A DNA stretch of 64,000 nucleotides from Roseiarcus sp963709655 (GTDB taxonomy: Bacteria > Pseudomonadota > Alphaproteobacteria > Rhizobiales > Beijerinckiaceae): positions 248,001 to 312,000 of the forward strand of contig CAVPXF010000053.1 of the NCBI GenBank assembly GCA_963709655.1, given 5' to 3'. Shown piece after piece: positions 17,981 through 27,250 of the stretch (its first letter is position 1; the number at the start of each line of letters is the position of its first letter). A program made the translations under genes and the position numbers. The notes beneath the pieces are model-generated. The model did no database searches. It was not told the origin of the DNA and was given only the letters and a program-made list of their open reading frames with translations.

Positions 17981-18799
17981 ATGGACGGGACGCCGAGCAA
18001 CGCCGGGCCGCCAAAAGAGCCGATTTTCAACGCGCCGGCGGTGGTCGTCGGACTGGCGGTTCTGCTTATCGCGCTGTTTGCGGTCTTCCATTGGATGCGC
18101 CCCGACATCCAGGATCTGATCATCCGCGACTATGCGTTCGTTCCCGGCCGCCTGACCGTGTCGATCTGGCCGGGGCGCGCGATCGACCTGCTCATTCGGG
18201 CGAACAGCGACCCGTCAGCGCTCGAACAGGTGCGCGCGATGCGCGAACTGCACGCGCTCGGCGGCGCCAAGCCGTGGACGCTGCTCACGTATGCGTTCCT
18301 GCACGGCTCCTGGACGCATGTCCTGCTCAACACGATATGGCTCATGGCGTTCGGGCCGCCCGTCGCGCGGCGTTTTGGCGCGGCGCGCTTTCTCGTCTTC
18401 ATGGGCGTGACCGCGATCGCCGCCGCGCTCGCCCAATGGGCCATCGGTCCGATGGACTTCATGCCGCTCATTGGCGTCTCCGGCGCCGATTCGGGACTCA
18501 TGGGCGCGGCGGCGCGTTTTATGTTCCAACCTGGGGCGCCGCTGGGGTTGCCGACGTCGAGGCGCTGGGAGCTCGAGGCCATTCCCGCGGCGCCGCTCGG
18601 CGCCATGCTGACCGATCCGCGGGCCCGCATCTTTCTCGTCATCTGGCTGGCCACGAATTTCATCTTCGGCGCGTTCGCCCGATCGCTAGGCCTGTCCGAC
18701 ATGCCGGTCGCCTGGGTCGCCCATCTCGGCGGCTTCTTCGTCGGCATGCTGAGCTTTCCGCTGTTCGACCGGACGGGAAAGGCCGTCGCGTCCAGCTGA
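17981..18799 (+). CDS. Rhomboid family intramembrane serine protease
   Basis: A 272-residue polytopic membrane protein. The catalytic dyad is visible: Ser167 in GVSGADSG (GxSGA motif) and His248 in WVAHLGGFFVG. HGSWTHVLLNTIWLMAFGP is the classic loop and helix with the conserved His and Asn. It would cut transmembrane substrates in the inner membrane. Some rhomboids activate the Tat system, and tatABC begins about 160 bp downstream, but a link is only suggestive. The start MDGTPSNAGP precedes the first helix. Confidence 0.9.
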   Translation: MDGTPSNAGPPKEPIFNAPAVVVGLAVLLIALFAVFHWMRPDIQDLIIRDYAFVPGRLTVSIWPGRAIDLLIRANSDPSALEQVRAMRELHALGGAKPWTLLTYAFLHGSWTHVLLNTIWLMAFGPPVARRFGAARFLVFMGVTAIAAALAQWAIGPMDFMPLIGVSGADSGLMGAAARFMFQPGAPLGLPTSRRWELEAIPAAPLGAMLTDPRARIFLVIWLATNFIFGAFARSLGLSDMPVAWVAHLGGFFVGMLSFPLFDRTGKAVASS

Positions 18800-18962
18800 C
18801 CGGCGGCGCAAGCGGGCGAGCGCCGAAAGACGGCCGTTCGCATTCGCCTGCGGCGGCCTCGCGCTTGTTTTTGCCTATTCCCACGCTTAGGTATGGGCAG
18901 ATCGAAGATTGCGCCGACGGCTCATGGCGGCCGTGCGGCGCCGGCGCACCGGGAAGGCGGCC

Positions 18963-19199
18963 ATGGGTAGCTTCAGCATTTGGCACTGGATGTTGTTCCT
19001 TGCGGTCGCGCTCCTGCTGTTCGGAGGCAAGGGCAAGATCTCCGACATCATGGGCGATGTCGCCAAGGGCGTGAAATCGTTCAAGAAAGGCCTCTCCGAG
19101 GACGATGAGGAAAAGCCGGCGCCCAGCGCTCCTGCGGCGCCGCGGCCGATCGAGAGCCGGCTCGGCGTCGACGCGAACGACGTTCACAAGGTCGGCTGA
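18963..19199 (+). CDS. tatA: Sec-independent translocase subunit TatA
   Basis: A 78-residue TatA. MGSFSIWHWMLFLAVALLLFGG gives a short N-terminal membrane helix, the FGxGK hinge appears as LFGGKGKISDIMGD, and an amphipathic helix (VAKGVKSFKKGLSED) and acidic/Pro tail follow. It forms the pore-associated oligomer for export of folded proteins. The ATG is chosen to place the helix at residues 6-21. tatB and tatC follow in one operon. Confidence 0.95.
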   Translation: MGSFSIWHWMLFLAVALLLFGGKGKISDIMGDVAKGVKSFKKGLSEDDEEKPAPSAPAAPRPIESRLGVDANDVHKVG

Positions 19200-19271
19200 G
19201 CGCAACGCACCTGACGCTCGCGTGGGGAGGCGCGACCGCGCCGCCCATGCGGACGTTCCGCGGGAGCCTCG

Positions 19272-19724
19272 ATGTTCGACTTCGACATAGGCAAGATGTT
19301 GGTCGTGGCGATCGTCGCGCTGGCGGTGATTCCCCCGAAAGATCTGCCGCGCGTCATGCGGACCGTCGGCCAGCTGATGGGGCGGATGCGCCGCATGGCG
19401 GCCGAGTTCCAGGGCCAGTTCATGGACGCGATGCGCGAGGCCGAGTTCGAGAGCGTGCGCAAGGAGCTGACCGAACTCAACCAGAAGACGACGGCCAGCC
19501 TTACGGAGCTGAACCAGACGATGGCGACCGGCAGCTTCGACCCGGCGGCGATGATCCGCGACGAGGTGACCAAGGCCGCCGAGCCGCAGGCGCATCTCCC
19601 GGCGCCGACGTCGGAGATCGGAACTTCGGAAGTCGCCCTCAGCGCGCCCTCCGCCGAGGCGAAGCCGGTCGCGCGCCCCGCGAATGAGGACACGCCGGCG
19701 GAGAAATCGAGCGCCGCCGAATGA
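19272..19724 (+). CDS. tatB: Sec-independent translocase subunit TatB
   Basis: A 150-residue TatB. MFDFDIGKMLVVAIVALAVIPPKDLP carries the membrane helix and the PPKDLP hinge of the TatB form, followed by the long amphipathic helix (MGRMRRMAAEFQGQFMDAM) and a variable Ala/Glu/Pro tail. It works with TatC in recognising twin-arginine signals. It overlaps tatC by 4 bases (ATGA). Confidence 0.95.
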   Translation: MFDFDIGKMLVVAIVALAVIPPKDLPRVMRTVGQLMGRMRRMAAEFQGQFMDAMREAEFESVRKELTELNQKTTASLTELNQTMATGSFDPAAMIRDEVTKAAEPQAHLPAPTSEIGTSEVALSAPSAEAKPVARPANEDTPAEKSSAAE

Positions 19725-20509
19725 GCCAGGAGGACATCGACGCCACCAAGGCGCCGTTGATGGACCACATCATCGAGCTGAGAGGCCGACTGATCCGGTC
19801 CATCTACGCCTTCTTGGCGGCCTTTCTGGTCTGCTTCTATTTCTCGCGCACGATCTATAACGTGCTGACCGAGCCTTATGTGCGGGTGGTCGGGGCGGAG
19901 AAGGCGACCCTGATCGCCACCCACTTCCTCGAGCAGTTCTACACCAACATCCAACTCAGCATGTTCGGGGCGGGGGTGATCGCCTTCCCGGTGATCGCCA
20001 CCCAGCTCTACAAGTTCATCGCTCCGGGCCTCTACAAGCACGAGCGGCAGGCGTTTCTGCCCTATCTGATCGCCACGCCGATCTTCTTCCTGTTCGGGGC
20101 GCTGCTCGTCTATTTCGCGGTGATGCCGCTGCTCATCCGCTTTTCGGTGTCGTTGCAGCAGGTCAACCAGCCCGGCGAAGCCACGATCGAGCTTCTGCCG
20201 AAGGTCAGCGAATATCTGTCGCTGATCATGACGCTGATCTTCGCCTTCGGGATCGCCTTCCAGCTGCCGGTGATCCTGACCCTGCTCGGCCAGGTCGGCA
20301 TCATCGATTCGGCCTGGCTCATCCGGATGCGCCGCTACGCCATCGTGACCGTGGTCGGGGTCGCGGCCATCCTGACGCCGCCGGACCTGATCAGCATGAC
20401 CACCCTCGCCCTGCCGATGCTGGCGCTGTACGAGGGCGCGATCATCGCGGTGAAGACGGTCGAGAAGCGCCGGGCGCAGGGCGACTCGACGCCGAATACG
20501 GGAACGTGA
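19721..20509 (+). CDS. tatC: Sec-independent translocase subunit TatC
   Basis: A 262-residue polytopic protein with six membrane helices. MDHIIELRGRLIRS is the conserved N-terminal motif, FYTNIQLSMFGAG and FPVIATQLYKFIAPGLYKHER the first loop signature, and GIAFQLPVILTLLGQVG the later one. TatC binds twin-arginine signal peptides. The start overlaps tatB as ATGA. Confidence 0.96.
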   Translation: MSQEDIDATKAPLMDHIIELRGRLIRSIYAFLAAFLVCFYFSRTIYNVLTEPYVRVVGAEKATLIATHFLEQFYTNIQLSMFGAGVIAFPVIATQLYKFIAPGLYKHERQAFLPYLIATPIFFLFGALLVYFAVMPLLIRFSVSLQQVNQPGEATIELLPKVSEYLSLIMTLIFAFGIAFQLPVILTLLGQVGIIDSAWLIRMRRYAIVTVVGVAAILTPPDLISMTTLALPMLALYEGAIIAVKTVEKRRAQGDSTPNTGT

Positions 20510-20517
20510 CCGCCGGC

Positions 20518-20865
20518 TCAGCCCGCGATCATCGGCGGCAGGTTGAGATGCTGCTCGACGCGGCGCAGGCGCGCGTCGAGATCGCTGATCAACATCCCGT
20601 GGCCGATCACGGACGAGTGGTAGTCGACGACCGCTCGTCGCAGGCCGACGATCTGCTCGGACAGCTCCTTGCGCATCACAATCAGGTCCGACGCGACGTC
20701 GGCGCGGAGAGAGTGCATGCCGGACTTGAGCTCCGAACGCAAAGTCTGCAACTCGGACTTGGTCGCCATCTCGGCCCGCAGCGCCTCTACGTCGGCCTTT
20801 GTCGCCAACTCGGCGCGCATCTCGCGCAGGATTCGGAGAATCAGGCTTTCCGGTTCTTCGGCCAT
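20518..20865 (-). CDS. Small coiled-coil protein, unknown function
   Basis: A 115-residue protein rich in heptads: MAEEPESLILRILREMRAEL, then ATKADVEALRAEMATKSELQTLRSELKSG and further Leu/Arg/Glu repeats to LRRVEQHLNLPPMI. It resembles the small coiled-coil hypothetical proteins scattered in Rhizobiales genomes. No membrane segment or enzymatic motif is visible. It converges on tatC with an 8 bp gap. Confidence 0.65.
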   Translation of the reverse strand: MAEEPESLILRILREMRAELATKADVEALRAEMATKSELQTLRSELKSGMHSLRADVASDLIVMRKELSEQIVGLRRAVVDYHSSVIGHGMLISDLDARLRRVEQHLNLPPMIAG

Positions 20866-21025
20866 AGTTCGACTGTATCAGCTTCCCGGTTTCGCGTCAG
20901 CAGGCCATGCCGTCGCGCCCTCGCTGCTTTCGCGCTGGCGCCGGGCTCGGGCCTCGGAAATAAGAGGTCATGCCGAACGCCATCGAAATCGCGATCCGCT
21001 CTCGTGTTCACCTCGAATTCGTCCC

Positions 21026-21904
21026 GTGACCCCGCGCGACATCCTTGCCGCGACCAGCGTCGCCGTCGTCTGGGGGCTTGTGTTCGTCGCGATCAAGGTC
21101 GGCGTCGGCGAGACCTCGCCCTTGATGCTGTCGGCGTTGCGGTTCGTGTTCGCGAGCTTGCCCGCTGTTTTCTTTATCGCGCCGCCCAAGGCGTCCGCCT
21201 GGAAGGTCGCGCTCTACGGCCTGTTGATCGGCGTCGGGCAGTTCGGCGCGCTCTTCATCGCGATGGGCGAGGGCTTTCCGGTCGGCCTGACCTCGCTGGT
21301 GATCCAGTTGCAGGTCTATTTCACCATCCTCATCGCCTGGGTCGTTCTCGGCGAGCGGCCGCGGCGGATGCAGGCGATCGGCGCGGCGATCGCCTTCGCC
21401 GGAATGGCCGTCATCGGCTCGGAAAGACTTGCCGGGGCCAGCCTCTGGCCGTTCCTTCTGGAGGTGCTGGCGGCCCTGTTCTGGGGGGCGGCCAACGTGG
21501 TCGCCAAGACCGAGGGAAAAATCGACGCGCTCGCCTTCACCGTCTGGTCGAGCCTCGCGGCGCCCTTGCCGCTGGTCGCCCTTTCGCTCGTCTTCGACGG
21601 GCCCGCGCCGCTCCTCGGCCTTCTGCATCCGACTTGGCGCCTCGCCATCAGCGTGCTGGTGATCGCCTACGCCGGAACCTTGTTCGGCTTTGGCCTCTGG
21701 GCGCGGCTGCTCGCCCATTATTCCGCGGCGACGGTCGCGCCATTCGCGCTTCTGGTCCCGGTCGTGGGCATGGCCGCTGGGATGCTCATTTTCCACGAAC
21801 CCTTGCGGACGGTTGAGCTTGCCGGCGCGCTTCTGGTAATGGCGGGCCTCGCGCTCAACGTGTTCGGCGACCGCTGGCTGCGCCGCGCGTTCGATCCCAG
21901 GTGA
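21026..21904 (+). CDS. EamA/DMT family transporter
   Basis: A 292-residue membrane protein with ten predicted helices in two EamA repeats. The first begins VVWGLVFVAIKVGVGETSPL with LSALRF, the second around AALFWGAANVVAKTEGKIDAL; LLVPVVGMAAGMLIFHE is the typical final signature. The likely role is efflux of an amino acid or metabolite; the substrate is unknown. The GTG at 21026 (VTPRDILAATS) is preferred because it lies directly before the first helix. It ends 3 bases before serS, so the two are probably coupled. Confidence 0.85.
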   Translation: MTPRDILAATSVAVVWGLVFVAIKVGVGETSPLMLSALRFVFASLPAVFFIAPPKASAWKVALYGLLIGVGQFGALFIAMGEGFPVGLTSLVIQLQVYFTILIAWVVLGERPRRMQAIGAAIAFAGMAVIGSERLAGASLWPFLLEVLAALFWGAANVVAKTEGKIDALAFTVWSSLAAPLPLVALSLVFDGPAPLLGLLHPTWRLAISVLVIAYAGTLFGFGLWARLLAHYSAATVAPFALLVPVVGMAAGMLIFHEPLRTVELAGALLVMAGLALNVFGDRWLRRAFDPR

Positions 21905-21907
21905 TTT

Positions 21908-23317
21908 GTGCACGACATCAAGGCGATACGCGACAATCCGCAAGCGTTCGATGCGGGCCTCGCCCGGCGCGGGCTCAGCCCCCTGGCCGAATCGCTGATC
22001 GCGCTCGACGAAAAGCGGCGGGCCGCGATCCTCGATCTGCAGCGCGCCCAGGAGCGCCGCAACGCGGCCTCGAAAGAGATAGGCGCCGCCATGGCGCGCA
22101 AGGACACGCAAGCGGCCGACGACCTCAAGGCGGAGGTCGCGGGCCTCAAGACGACCATGCCGGAACTCGAGGCGGCCGAGCGCGAGTCGGGCGCGGCGCT
22201 CGAGACCGCGCTCGCCGAAATTCCCAACCTGCCGTTCGACGACGTCCCCGACGGGAAGGACGAGACCGACAATGTCGAGGTGCGCCGCTGGGGCGTTCGG
22301 CCGGAACTCGGGGGGATCAATCGGCCGCGCGAGCATTTCGAGCTCGGCGAGGCGCTGGGCCTGATGGACTTCGAAACCGCGGCCAAGCTCTCCGGCGCGC
22401 GCTTCGTCGTGCTGAAGGGCGCGCTGGCGCGTCTCTCGCGCGCGCTCGAACAGTTCATGCTCGATCTGCACACCACTGAGCACGGTTACACCGAAATCGA
22501 GCCGCCGGTGCTGGTGCGCGAGGAGGCCATGTTCGGCACGGCGCAATTGCCGAAATTTGAGGAGGACCAATTCAAGGTAGCGGGGAAAATTACGCTAGAT
22601 CAAGCAGTTGGAGCGTTCACGAGCCATGTGGACGTTCGGAGAAGCGAAGAAACAGGACGTCAAGAAGCCTTCGAACTGTTCTGGCTCATCCCCACCGCCG
22701 AAGTGCCGATGACCAACCTCGTGCGCGAAAGCATCGTGGACGAAAAGGCGCTGCCGCTGCGCTTCACCGCGGGCACGCTCTGCTTCCGCGCCGAGGCGGG
22801 CGCCGCCGGCAAGGACACGCGCGGCATGATCCGCCAGCATCAGTTCCGCAAGGTCGAGCTCGTCTCGATCACCACGCCCGAAGAGGCGCGCAACGAGCAC
22901 GAGCGGATGACCGCTTGCGCCGAGGAGGTGCTGAAGCGCCTCGGCCTGCATTTCCGCACCATGGCGCTCTGCACCGGCGACATGGGCTTCGCCTCGCGCA
23001 AGACTTACGACCTCGAGGTCTGGCTGCCGGGGCAGGGGCGTTTCCGCGAAATCTCCTCCTGTTCGGTGTGCGGCGACTTCCAGGCCCGCCGGATGAACGC
23101 CCGCTCGAAGGCTGCCGACGCCAAATCGACACGCTTCGTCCATACGCTGAACGGGTCCGGAGTCGCGGTCGGCCGCGCGCTGATCGCGGTGATGGAGAAT
23201 TACCAGGAGCCGGACGGCTCGATCGCCATCCCCGAGGCGCTGCAGCCCTACATGGGCGGGAAGACGCGGATCGAGGCGCAGGCCGCCCATCAGAGCGGAC
23301 ATTATGGGAAACAATGA
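21908..23317 (+). CDS. serS: Seryl-tRNA synthetase (with an unusual internal segment)
   Basis: A 469-residue class II synthetase that charges tRNA-Ser. The N-terminal coiled-coil arm spans about 30-105. Catalytic motifs follow: LIPTAEVPMTNL, CFRAEAGAAGKDTRGMIRQHQF (motif 2 region), LCTGDMGFAS and the motif 3 region near the C-terminus, where NGSGVAVGRALIAVMENYQ replaces the usual NGS.LAVGR.L.A..EN. Between QLPKFEEDQF and FWLIPTAEV there are about 40 residues where about 10 are expected. That extra segment (about 22574-22680) is more AT-rich than the rest of the gene. GTG start at 21908, directly after the EamA gene. Confidence 0.93.
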   Translation: MHDIKAIRDNPQAFDAGLARRGLSPLAESLIALDEKRRAAILDLQRAQERRNAASKEIGAAMARKDTQAADDLKAEVAGLKTTMPELEAAERESGAALETALAEIPNLPFDDVPDGKDETDNVEVRRWGVRPELGGINRPREHFELGEALGLMDFETAAKLSGARFVVLKGALARLSRALEQFMLDLHTTEHGYTEIEPPVLVREEAMFGTAQLPKFEEDQFKVAGKITLDQAVGAFTSHVDVRRSEETGRQEAFELFWLIPTAEVPMTNLVRESIVDEKALPLRFTAGTLCFRAEAGAAGKDTRGMIRQHQFRKVELVSITTPEEARNEHERMTACAEEVLKRLGLHFRTMALCTGDMGFASRKTYDLEVWLPGQGRFREISSCSVCGDFQARRMNARSKAADAKSTRFVHTLNGSGVAVGRALIAVMENYQEPDGSIAIPEALQPYMGGKTRIEAQAAHQSGHYGKQ

Positions 23318-23486
23318 GCTTCTGCGGTAATATCGTCGGCGTCGCGAGAGTCCTTTCCTTTCGCGCTCGCGGCGGCAGGCTGCGCTCCGCTTCGAGGGCG
23401 ATCAACGCCCAGGAACGCAGATTGCGGCGTGAGATCCGGGTTCGGCCGACGACGTCCCGCCGCTGTCTCGAAGCTTTGGAGTTTCA

Positions 23487-24414
23487 ATGGCTCAGGTCCG
23501 CACTCGTTATCGCGGCGTGTTCCCCGTAGCGCCCACCGTTTTCAACGACGACGGTGAGCTGGATCTTGAAGGCCAGAAGCGCTGCATCGACTTTATGATT
23601 GACGCCGGCTCGACCGGCGTCTGCATCCTCGCCAACTGGTCCGAGCAGTTCGTGCTGACGGACCAGGAGCGCGAGGACATCATGGATGCGGTGCTGAACC
23701 ATGTGGCGGGCCGGGTTCCGGTCATCGTCACGACAACTCATTTCAGCTCCCAAATATGTGCGAAGCGCTCGCGGAATGCTGAAGCCGCCGGCGCCGCCAT
23801 GGTGATGGCGATGCCGCCCTATCACGGCGCCACCATCCGAGTTGCGGAACACGGCATCTACAGTTTTTTCAAACGAGTGTCGGATGCCGTTTCGATTCCG
23901 GTGATGATCCAGGACGCGCCGGTATCGGGCACGCCGCTCTCGGTGCCGCTGCTTGCGCGCATGGCGAGGGAGATCGAGAACATCTCTTACTTCAAGATCG
24001 AGACGCCCCAGGCGGCGACCAAACTCCGCACCCTTATTCAAGAGGGCGGGGACGCCATCGAGGGACCGTGGGACGGCGAAGAAGGCATTAGCCTGATGGC
24101 CGATCTCGACGCGGGCGCTACGGGCGCCATGACAGGAGCTGGTTATCCAGACGGTATACGTGAGATCGTCGACGCCCATGCCGCAGGCGACCGAGCAGGC
24201 GCGGCGGAGGCCTATCAGCGCTGGCTTCCTCTGATCAATTACGAGAACCGCCAGTGTGGCTTGATCGCCGCCAAGGCGCTGATGAAGGAAGGCGGCGTTA
24301 TTCGCTCAGAAGCGACGCGCCACCCCGTGGCGCCGTTGCATCCGGAGAACTCGGGCGGGATTGATCGAGACCGCACGAGGCGCCGATCCCCTTGTGCTGC
24401 GCTGGGCGCGTTAA
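23487..24414 (+). CDS. araD: DHDPS-family dehydratase, probable 2-keto-3-deoxy-L-arabinonate dehydratase (frameshifted near the end)
   Basis: A TIM-barrel aldolase/dehydratase of about 308 residues. MAQVRTRYRGVFPVAPTVFN, GSTGVCILANWSEQF, TTTHFSS and the Schiff-base strand ISYFKIETP (Lys) place it in the DHDPS superfamily. The PPYHGATIRV and EGPWDGEEGI segments fit what I recall of L-2-keto-3-deoxyarabonate dehydratases, which produce 2-oxoglutarate semialdehyde. The next gene is that aldehyde's dehydrogenase, which supports the call. At about 24357-24361 (GGCGGGA) the frame breaks: the native tail GLIETARGADPLVLRWAR continues in the +1 frame to TAA at 24412-24414. Read literally, the protein runs on to 24515. 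GGAG precedes the ATG. Confidence 0.75.
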
Positions 24415-24511
24415 TCGGTGAACCGATCAAACCGCCCTGGTCGCTGCAGCGACGCGGCCTCAGGGTCATCCGGACCGTCAGCGAGCAAAGACTCAAGTGC
24501 GAAGTGATTGA

Positions 24512-26101
24512 ATGACCCTCAATGGACATCTCCTGATTGGCGGAGGCTCGAAGTTCGGAGCGAACGGCTCGTTCCGAAGCCAGGATGCGGCCACCGGACG
24601 CGAACTTGACGGCGAATTCGGCGGCGCGACCAAGGCCGACCTCGCCGAAGCGACCGAACTCGCTTGGGAGGCGTTCTCCGTTTATCGGCAGACCGGTCTT
24701 GAGGAGCGCGCTCTCTTTCTGGAACAGGTCGCAAGCTGCATCCTGGATGTCGGCGACAGGCTCATCGAACGTTGCATTGCGGAAACTGGATTGCCGCGCG
24801 GTCGGGTGGAGGGCGAACGGGGCCGAACGATCTTTCAGCTGAGGATGTTCGCGGACGTCGTTCGGGACGGAAGCTTCCTGGAGGCCCGGCTCGATTCGCC
24901 ACTGCCGGAACGCAGCCCTGCGCGCCGCCCGGACCTGCGGTTGCGCAAGGCGCCGCTCGGCCCGGTCGCGGTATTCGGCGCGTCAAACTTCCCCTTGGCG
25001 TTCTCGGTCGCTGGCGGCGACACGGCGTCGGCCCTGGCGGCAGGCTGCCCTGTGATCGTCAAGGCCCATTCCGCTCATCCCGGCACGTCCGAGCTTGTTG
25101 GCAAAGCGGTTCAGGAAGCCGTGCGGCTTCGCGGTTTACCCGCCGGAACCTTCGCGCTGCTCTACGATACCGGACGTGAAATCAGCCAGGCGCTTGTCGC
25201 AGACCCGCGCATCCGGGCCGTCGGCTTCACCGGATCGCGCGCCGGTGGAACCACATTCATGGCGATTGCTGCAAAGCGTCGCCAGCCGATCCCGGTTTAC
25301 GCCGAGATGAGTTCCATTAACCCGGTCATCCTATTTCCGTCTGCCCTGAAATCGCGGGCCGCCTCGATCGCCAGGACGTTCGTTAGCTCCTTGACGCAAG
25401 GCGCCGGCCAGTTTTGCACGAATCCCGGTTTGATCCTGGCGATCGAAAGCGAAAGTCTTTCGCACTTTCTTTCTCACGCGTCGGAGGAACTTGCTAAGAC
25501 AGCCGGCGCCACAATGTTAACTTCTGGCATACTCAATAGTTACTGTGAGGGGGTGGATCGACTTGGCCGCCATCCCGATGTCTCGCTGGTCGGCCAGGGC
25601 CTCGAAGGCGATGGCCGTCAATGCCGAGCCTCGCTCTTTGTGACAAGCGGCGCGGCTTTTCTTGCGGATCCTCGGCTGCAGGATGAAGTCTTTGGGCCTT
25701 CATCGCTCGTCGTGAGATGCCGCGACATCGACGAATTGACCCGCATTGTCGACGGGATGGAAGGCCAACTCACCGTCGCGCTGCACGTCGACGAAGAGGA
25801 CGAACCCGCCGCCCGGCGCCTGATGCCGAAGTTGGAAGGACTGGCCGGTCGCATCCTTTTCAATGGTTTCGGGACCGGGGTCGAAGTGGGGCACGCAATG
25901 GTGCACGGAGGCCCTTTTCCGGCAACTTCCGACGGGCGCTCGACCTCCGTCGGGAGCCTTGCAATCGAGCGTTTCCTGCGACCCGTGTCCTATCAAGACG
26001 CGCCGGCCGCGCTCCTTCCAGACAGTGTAAAGGACGACAATCCGCTCCGAATTCCAAGGCGGATCGATGGAAAATTGGTCGTCGCCCGACGCGCTCCATA
26101 A
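24512..26101 (+). CDS. 2,5-dioxovalerate (2-oxoglutarate semialdehyde) dehydrogenase
   Basis: A 529-residue aldehyde dehydrogenase-superfamily enzyme. GASNFPLAFSVAGGDTASALAAGCPVIVKAH is the NAD(P)-binding region of the KGSADH type, GFTGSRAGG the Gly loop, AEMSSINPV holds the general-base Glu and GQFCTNPG the nucleophilic Cys. These motifs and the length fit alpha-ketoglutaric semialdehyde dehydrogenase (EC 1.2.1.26), which completes non-phosphorylative pentose or hexarate catabolism to 2-oxoglutarate. It lies directly after the matching dehydratase gene. No strong Shine-Dalgarno precedes the ATG. Confidence 0.85.
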   Translation: MTLNGHLLIGGGSKFGANGSFRSQDAATGRELDGEFGGATKADLAEATELAWEAFSVYRQTGLEERALFLEQVASCILDVGDRLIERCIAETGLPRGRVEGERGRTIFQLRMFADVVRDGSFLEARLDSPLPERSPARRPDLRLRKAPLGPVAVFGASNFPLAFSVAGGDTASALAAGCPVIVKAHSAHPGTSELVGKAVQEAVRLRGLPAGTFALLYDTGREISQALVADPRIRAVGFTGSRAGGTTFMAIAAKRRQPIPVYAEMSSINPVILFPSALKSRAASIARTFVSSLTQGAGQFCTNPGLILAIESESLSHFLSHASEELAKTAGATMLTSGILNSYCEGVDRLGRHPDVSLVGQGLEGDGRQCRASLFVTSGAAFLADPRLQDEVFGPSSLVVRCRDIDELTRIVDGMEGQLTVALHVDEEDEPAARRLMPKLEGLAGRILFNGFGTGVEVGHAMVHGGPFPATSDGRSTSVGSLAIERFLRPVSYQDAPAALLPDSVKDDNPLRIPRRIDGKLVVARRAP

Positions 26102-26121
26102 CGGTCCGGAGGGCGATCGAG

Positions 26122-27153
26122 GTGGGCGTGTTGCGGGCGCTGTTCTGTCTCCTTTTCTCGCTCGCCCCGGCGCGGGCGCTCGCCGGGGAGGTCCAGCCGA
26201 CGATGACCGGCGACGTCCGCATCCACGACCCCTCGGTGATCGAGGTTGACGGCCGGTTCGCCGCATTCGGCACGGGCGGGGCAGGGCCGACGCGCGGGGC
26301 GATCCGGACAAAGACCTCGCCCGACGGGGTGAGGTGGACCGACGCGGGCGTGATCGGCGAGGGCGTGCCTGGATGGGCGAAGGACGCGCTGGGCTATCGG
26401 CCGGTCGCCGTCTGGGCCCCATCCGTCAGCCGGCGCGGCCAGACGGTCTTCCTCTACTACGCGCTGTCGACCTTCGGCGGAAACGCCAGCGCGATCGGGC
26501 TGATGACCAACGCCGCCTTCGACGTCACGGCGCCCGCCGCAAACTGGACGGATCGCGGCCTCGTCCTGAAATCCGATCCGCGCGACGACTTCAACGCGAT
26601 CGATCCGTTCAGGATCGACCTTTCCGACGGACGCGCGTTCCTCGCGTTCGGCTCGTTCTGGTCGGGAATCAAGCTTCGCGAACTCGATCCGGCGACCGGC
26701 AGGCTGATCAGGGACGACACGCCGACCATTCCGCTCGCCAGCCGGCATAGGGCGTCGAGGGACGCCCGTCTTCCGACGGGCTATGGCGGGGCGATCGAGG
26801 CGCCTTCCATCCTCGAGCGCGACGGGCGGTTCTATCTCTTCGTCAGCTTCGACCAGTGCTGCAAAGGCGTCGCCTCGACCTACAACATCCGGGTCGGGCG
26901 GGCGGACCGGATCGAGGGGCCCTACGTCGATCGGGAGGGACGGGCGATGCTCGAGGGCGGCGGAACGCTCGTGCTCGCGTCGACCGGCCGGTTCATCGGT
27001 CCCGGCGGCCAGGAGGCGGTCAGGACCGCCAAGGGCGAGATGCTCGCCTACCACTATTACGACGGAGCGGACGCTGGCGCCGCAAAGCTGGAGCTCGCGC
27101 CGATCCGCTGGTCGGCGGACGGCTGGCCGGGGCTCGACCCGCTTCCGCAATAA
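26122..27153 (+). CDS. Secreted glycoside hydrolase family 43, probable endo-arabinanase
   Basis: About 343 residues. An N-terminal signal peptide (LRALFCLLFSLAPARALAGE) is followed by a five-blade beta-propeller. GH43 acids are visible: Asp36 in RIHDPSVI (general base), Asp in FNAIDPFRI (pKa modulator) and Glu in GGAIEAPSIL (general acid). WAPSVSRRGQTVFLYYALSTFG and QCCKGVASTYNIRVGRA resemble arabinan endo-1,5-alpha-arabinanases. Arabinose released outside the cytoplasm would feed the dehydratase/dehydrogenase encoded upstream. The GTG at 26122 has GGAGGG 9 bases upstream. A beta-xylosidase specificity cannot be excluded. Confidence 0.82.
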   Translation: MGVLRALFCLLFSLAPARALAGEVQPTMTGDVRIHDPSVIEVDGRFAAFGTGGAGPTRGAIRTKTSPDGVRWTDAGVIGEGVPGWAKDALGYRPVAVWAPSVSRRGQTVFLYYALSTFGGNASAIGLMTNAAFDVTAPAANWTDRGLVLKSDPRDDFNAIDPFRIDLSDGRAFLAFGSFWSGIKLRELDPATGRLIRDDTPTIPLASRHRASRDARLPTGYGGAIEAPSILERDGRFYLFVSFDQCCKGVASTYNIRVGRADRIEGPYVDREGRAMLEGGGTLVLASTGRFIGPGGQEAVRTAKGEMLAYHYYDGADAGAAKLELAPIRWSADGWPGLDPLPQ

Positions 27154-27250
27154 GCGTTAGGTTGAGCGGCTCGCGCTCGGCGGTCCGCCGCCTGAGCGCC
27201 TTGGCCCCCGGGCCGCGCGGGCGTATAGGCCCATGCGAAAGGCGGGTCTC

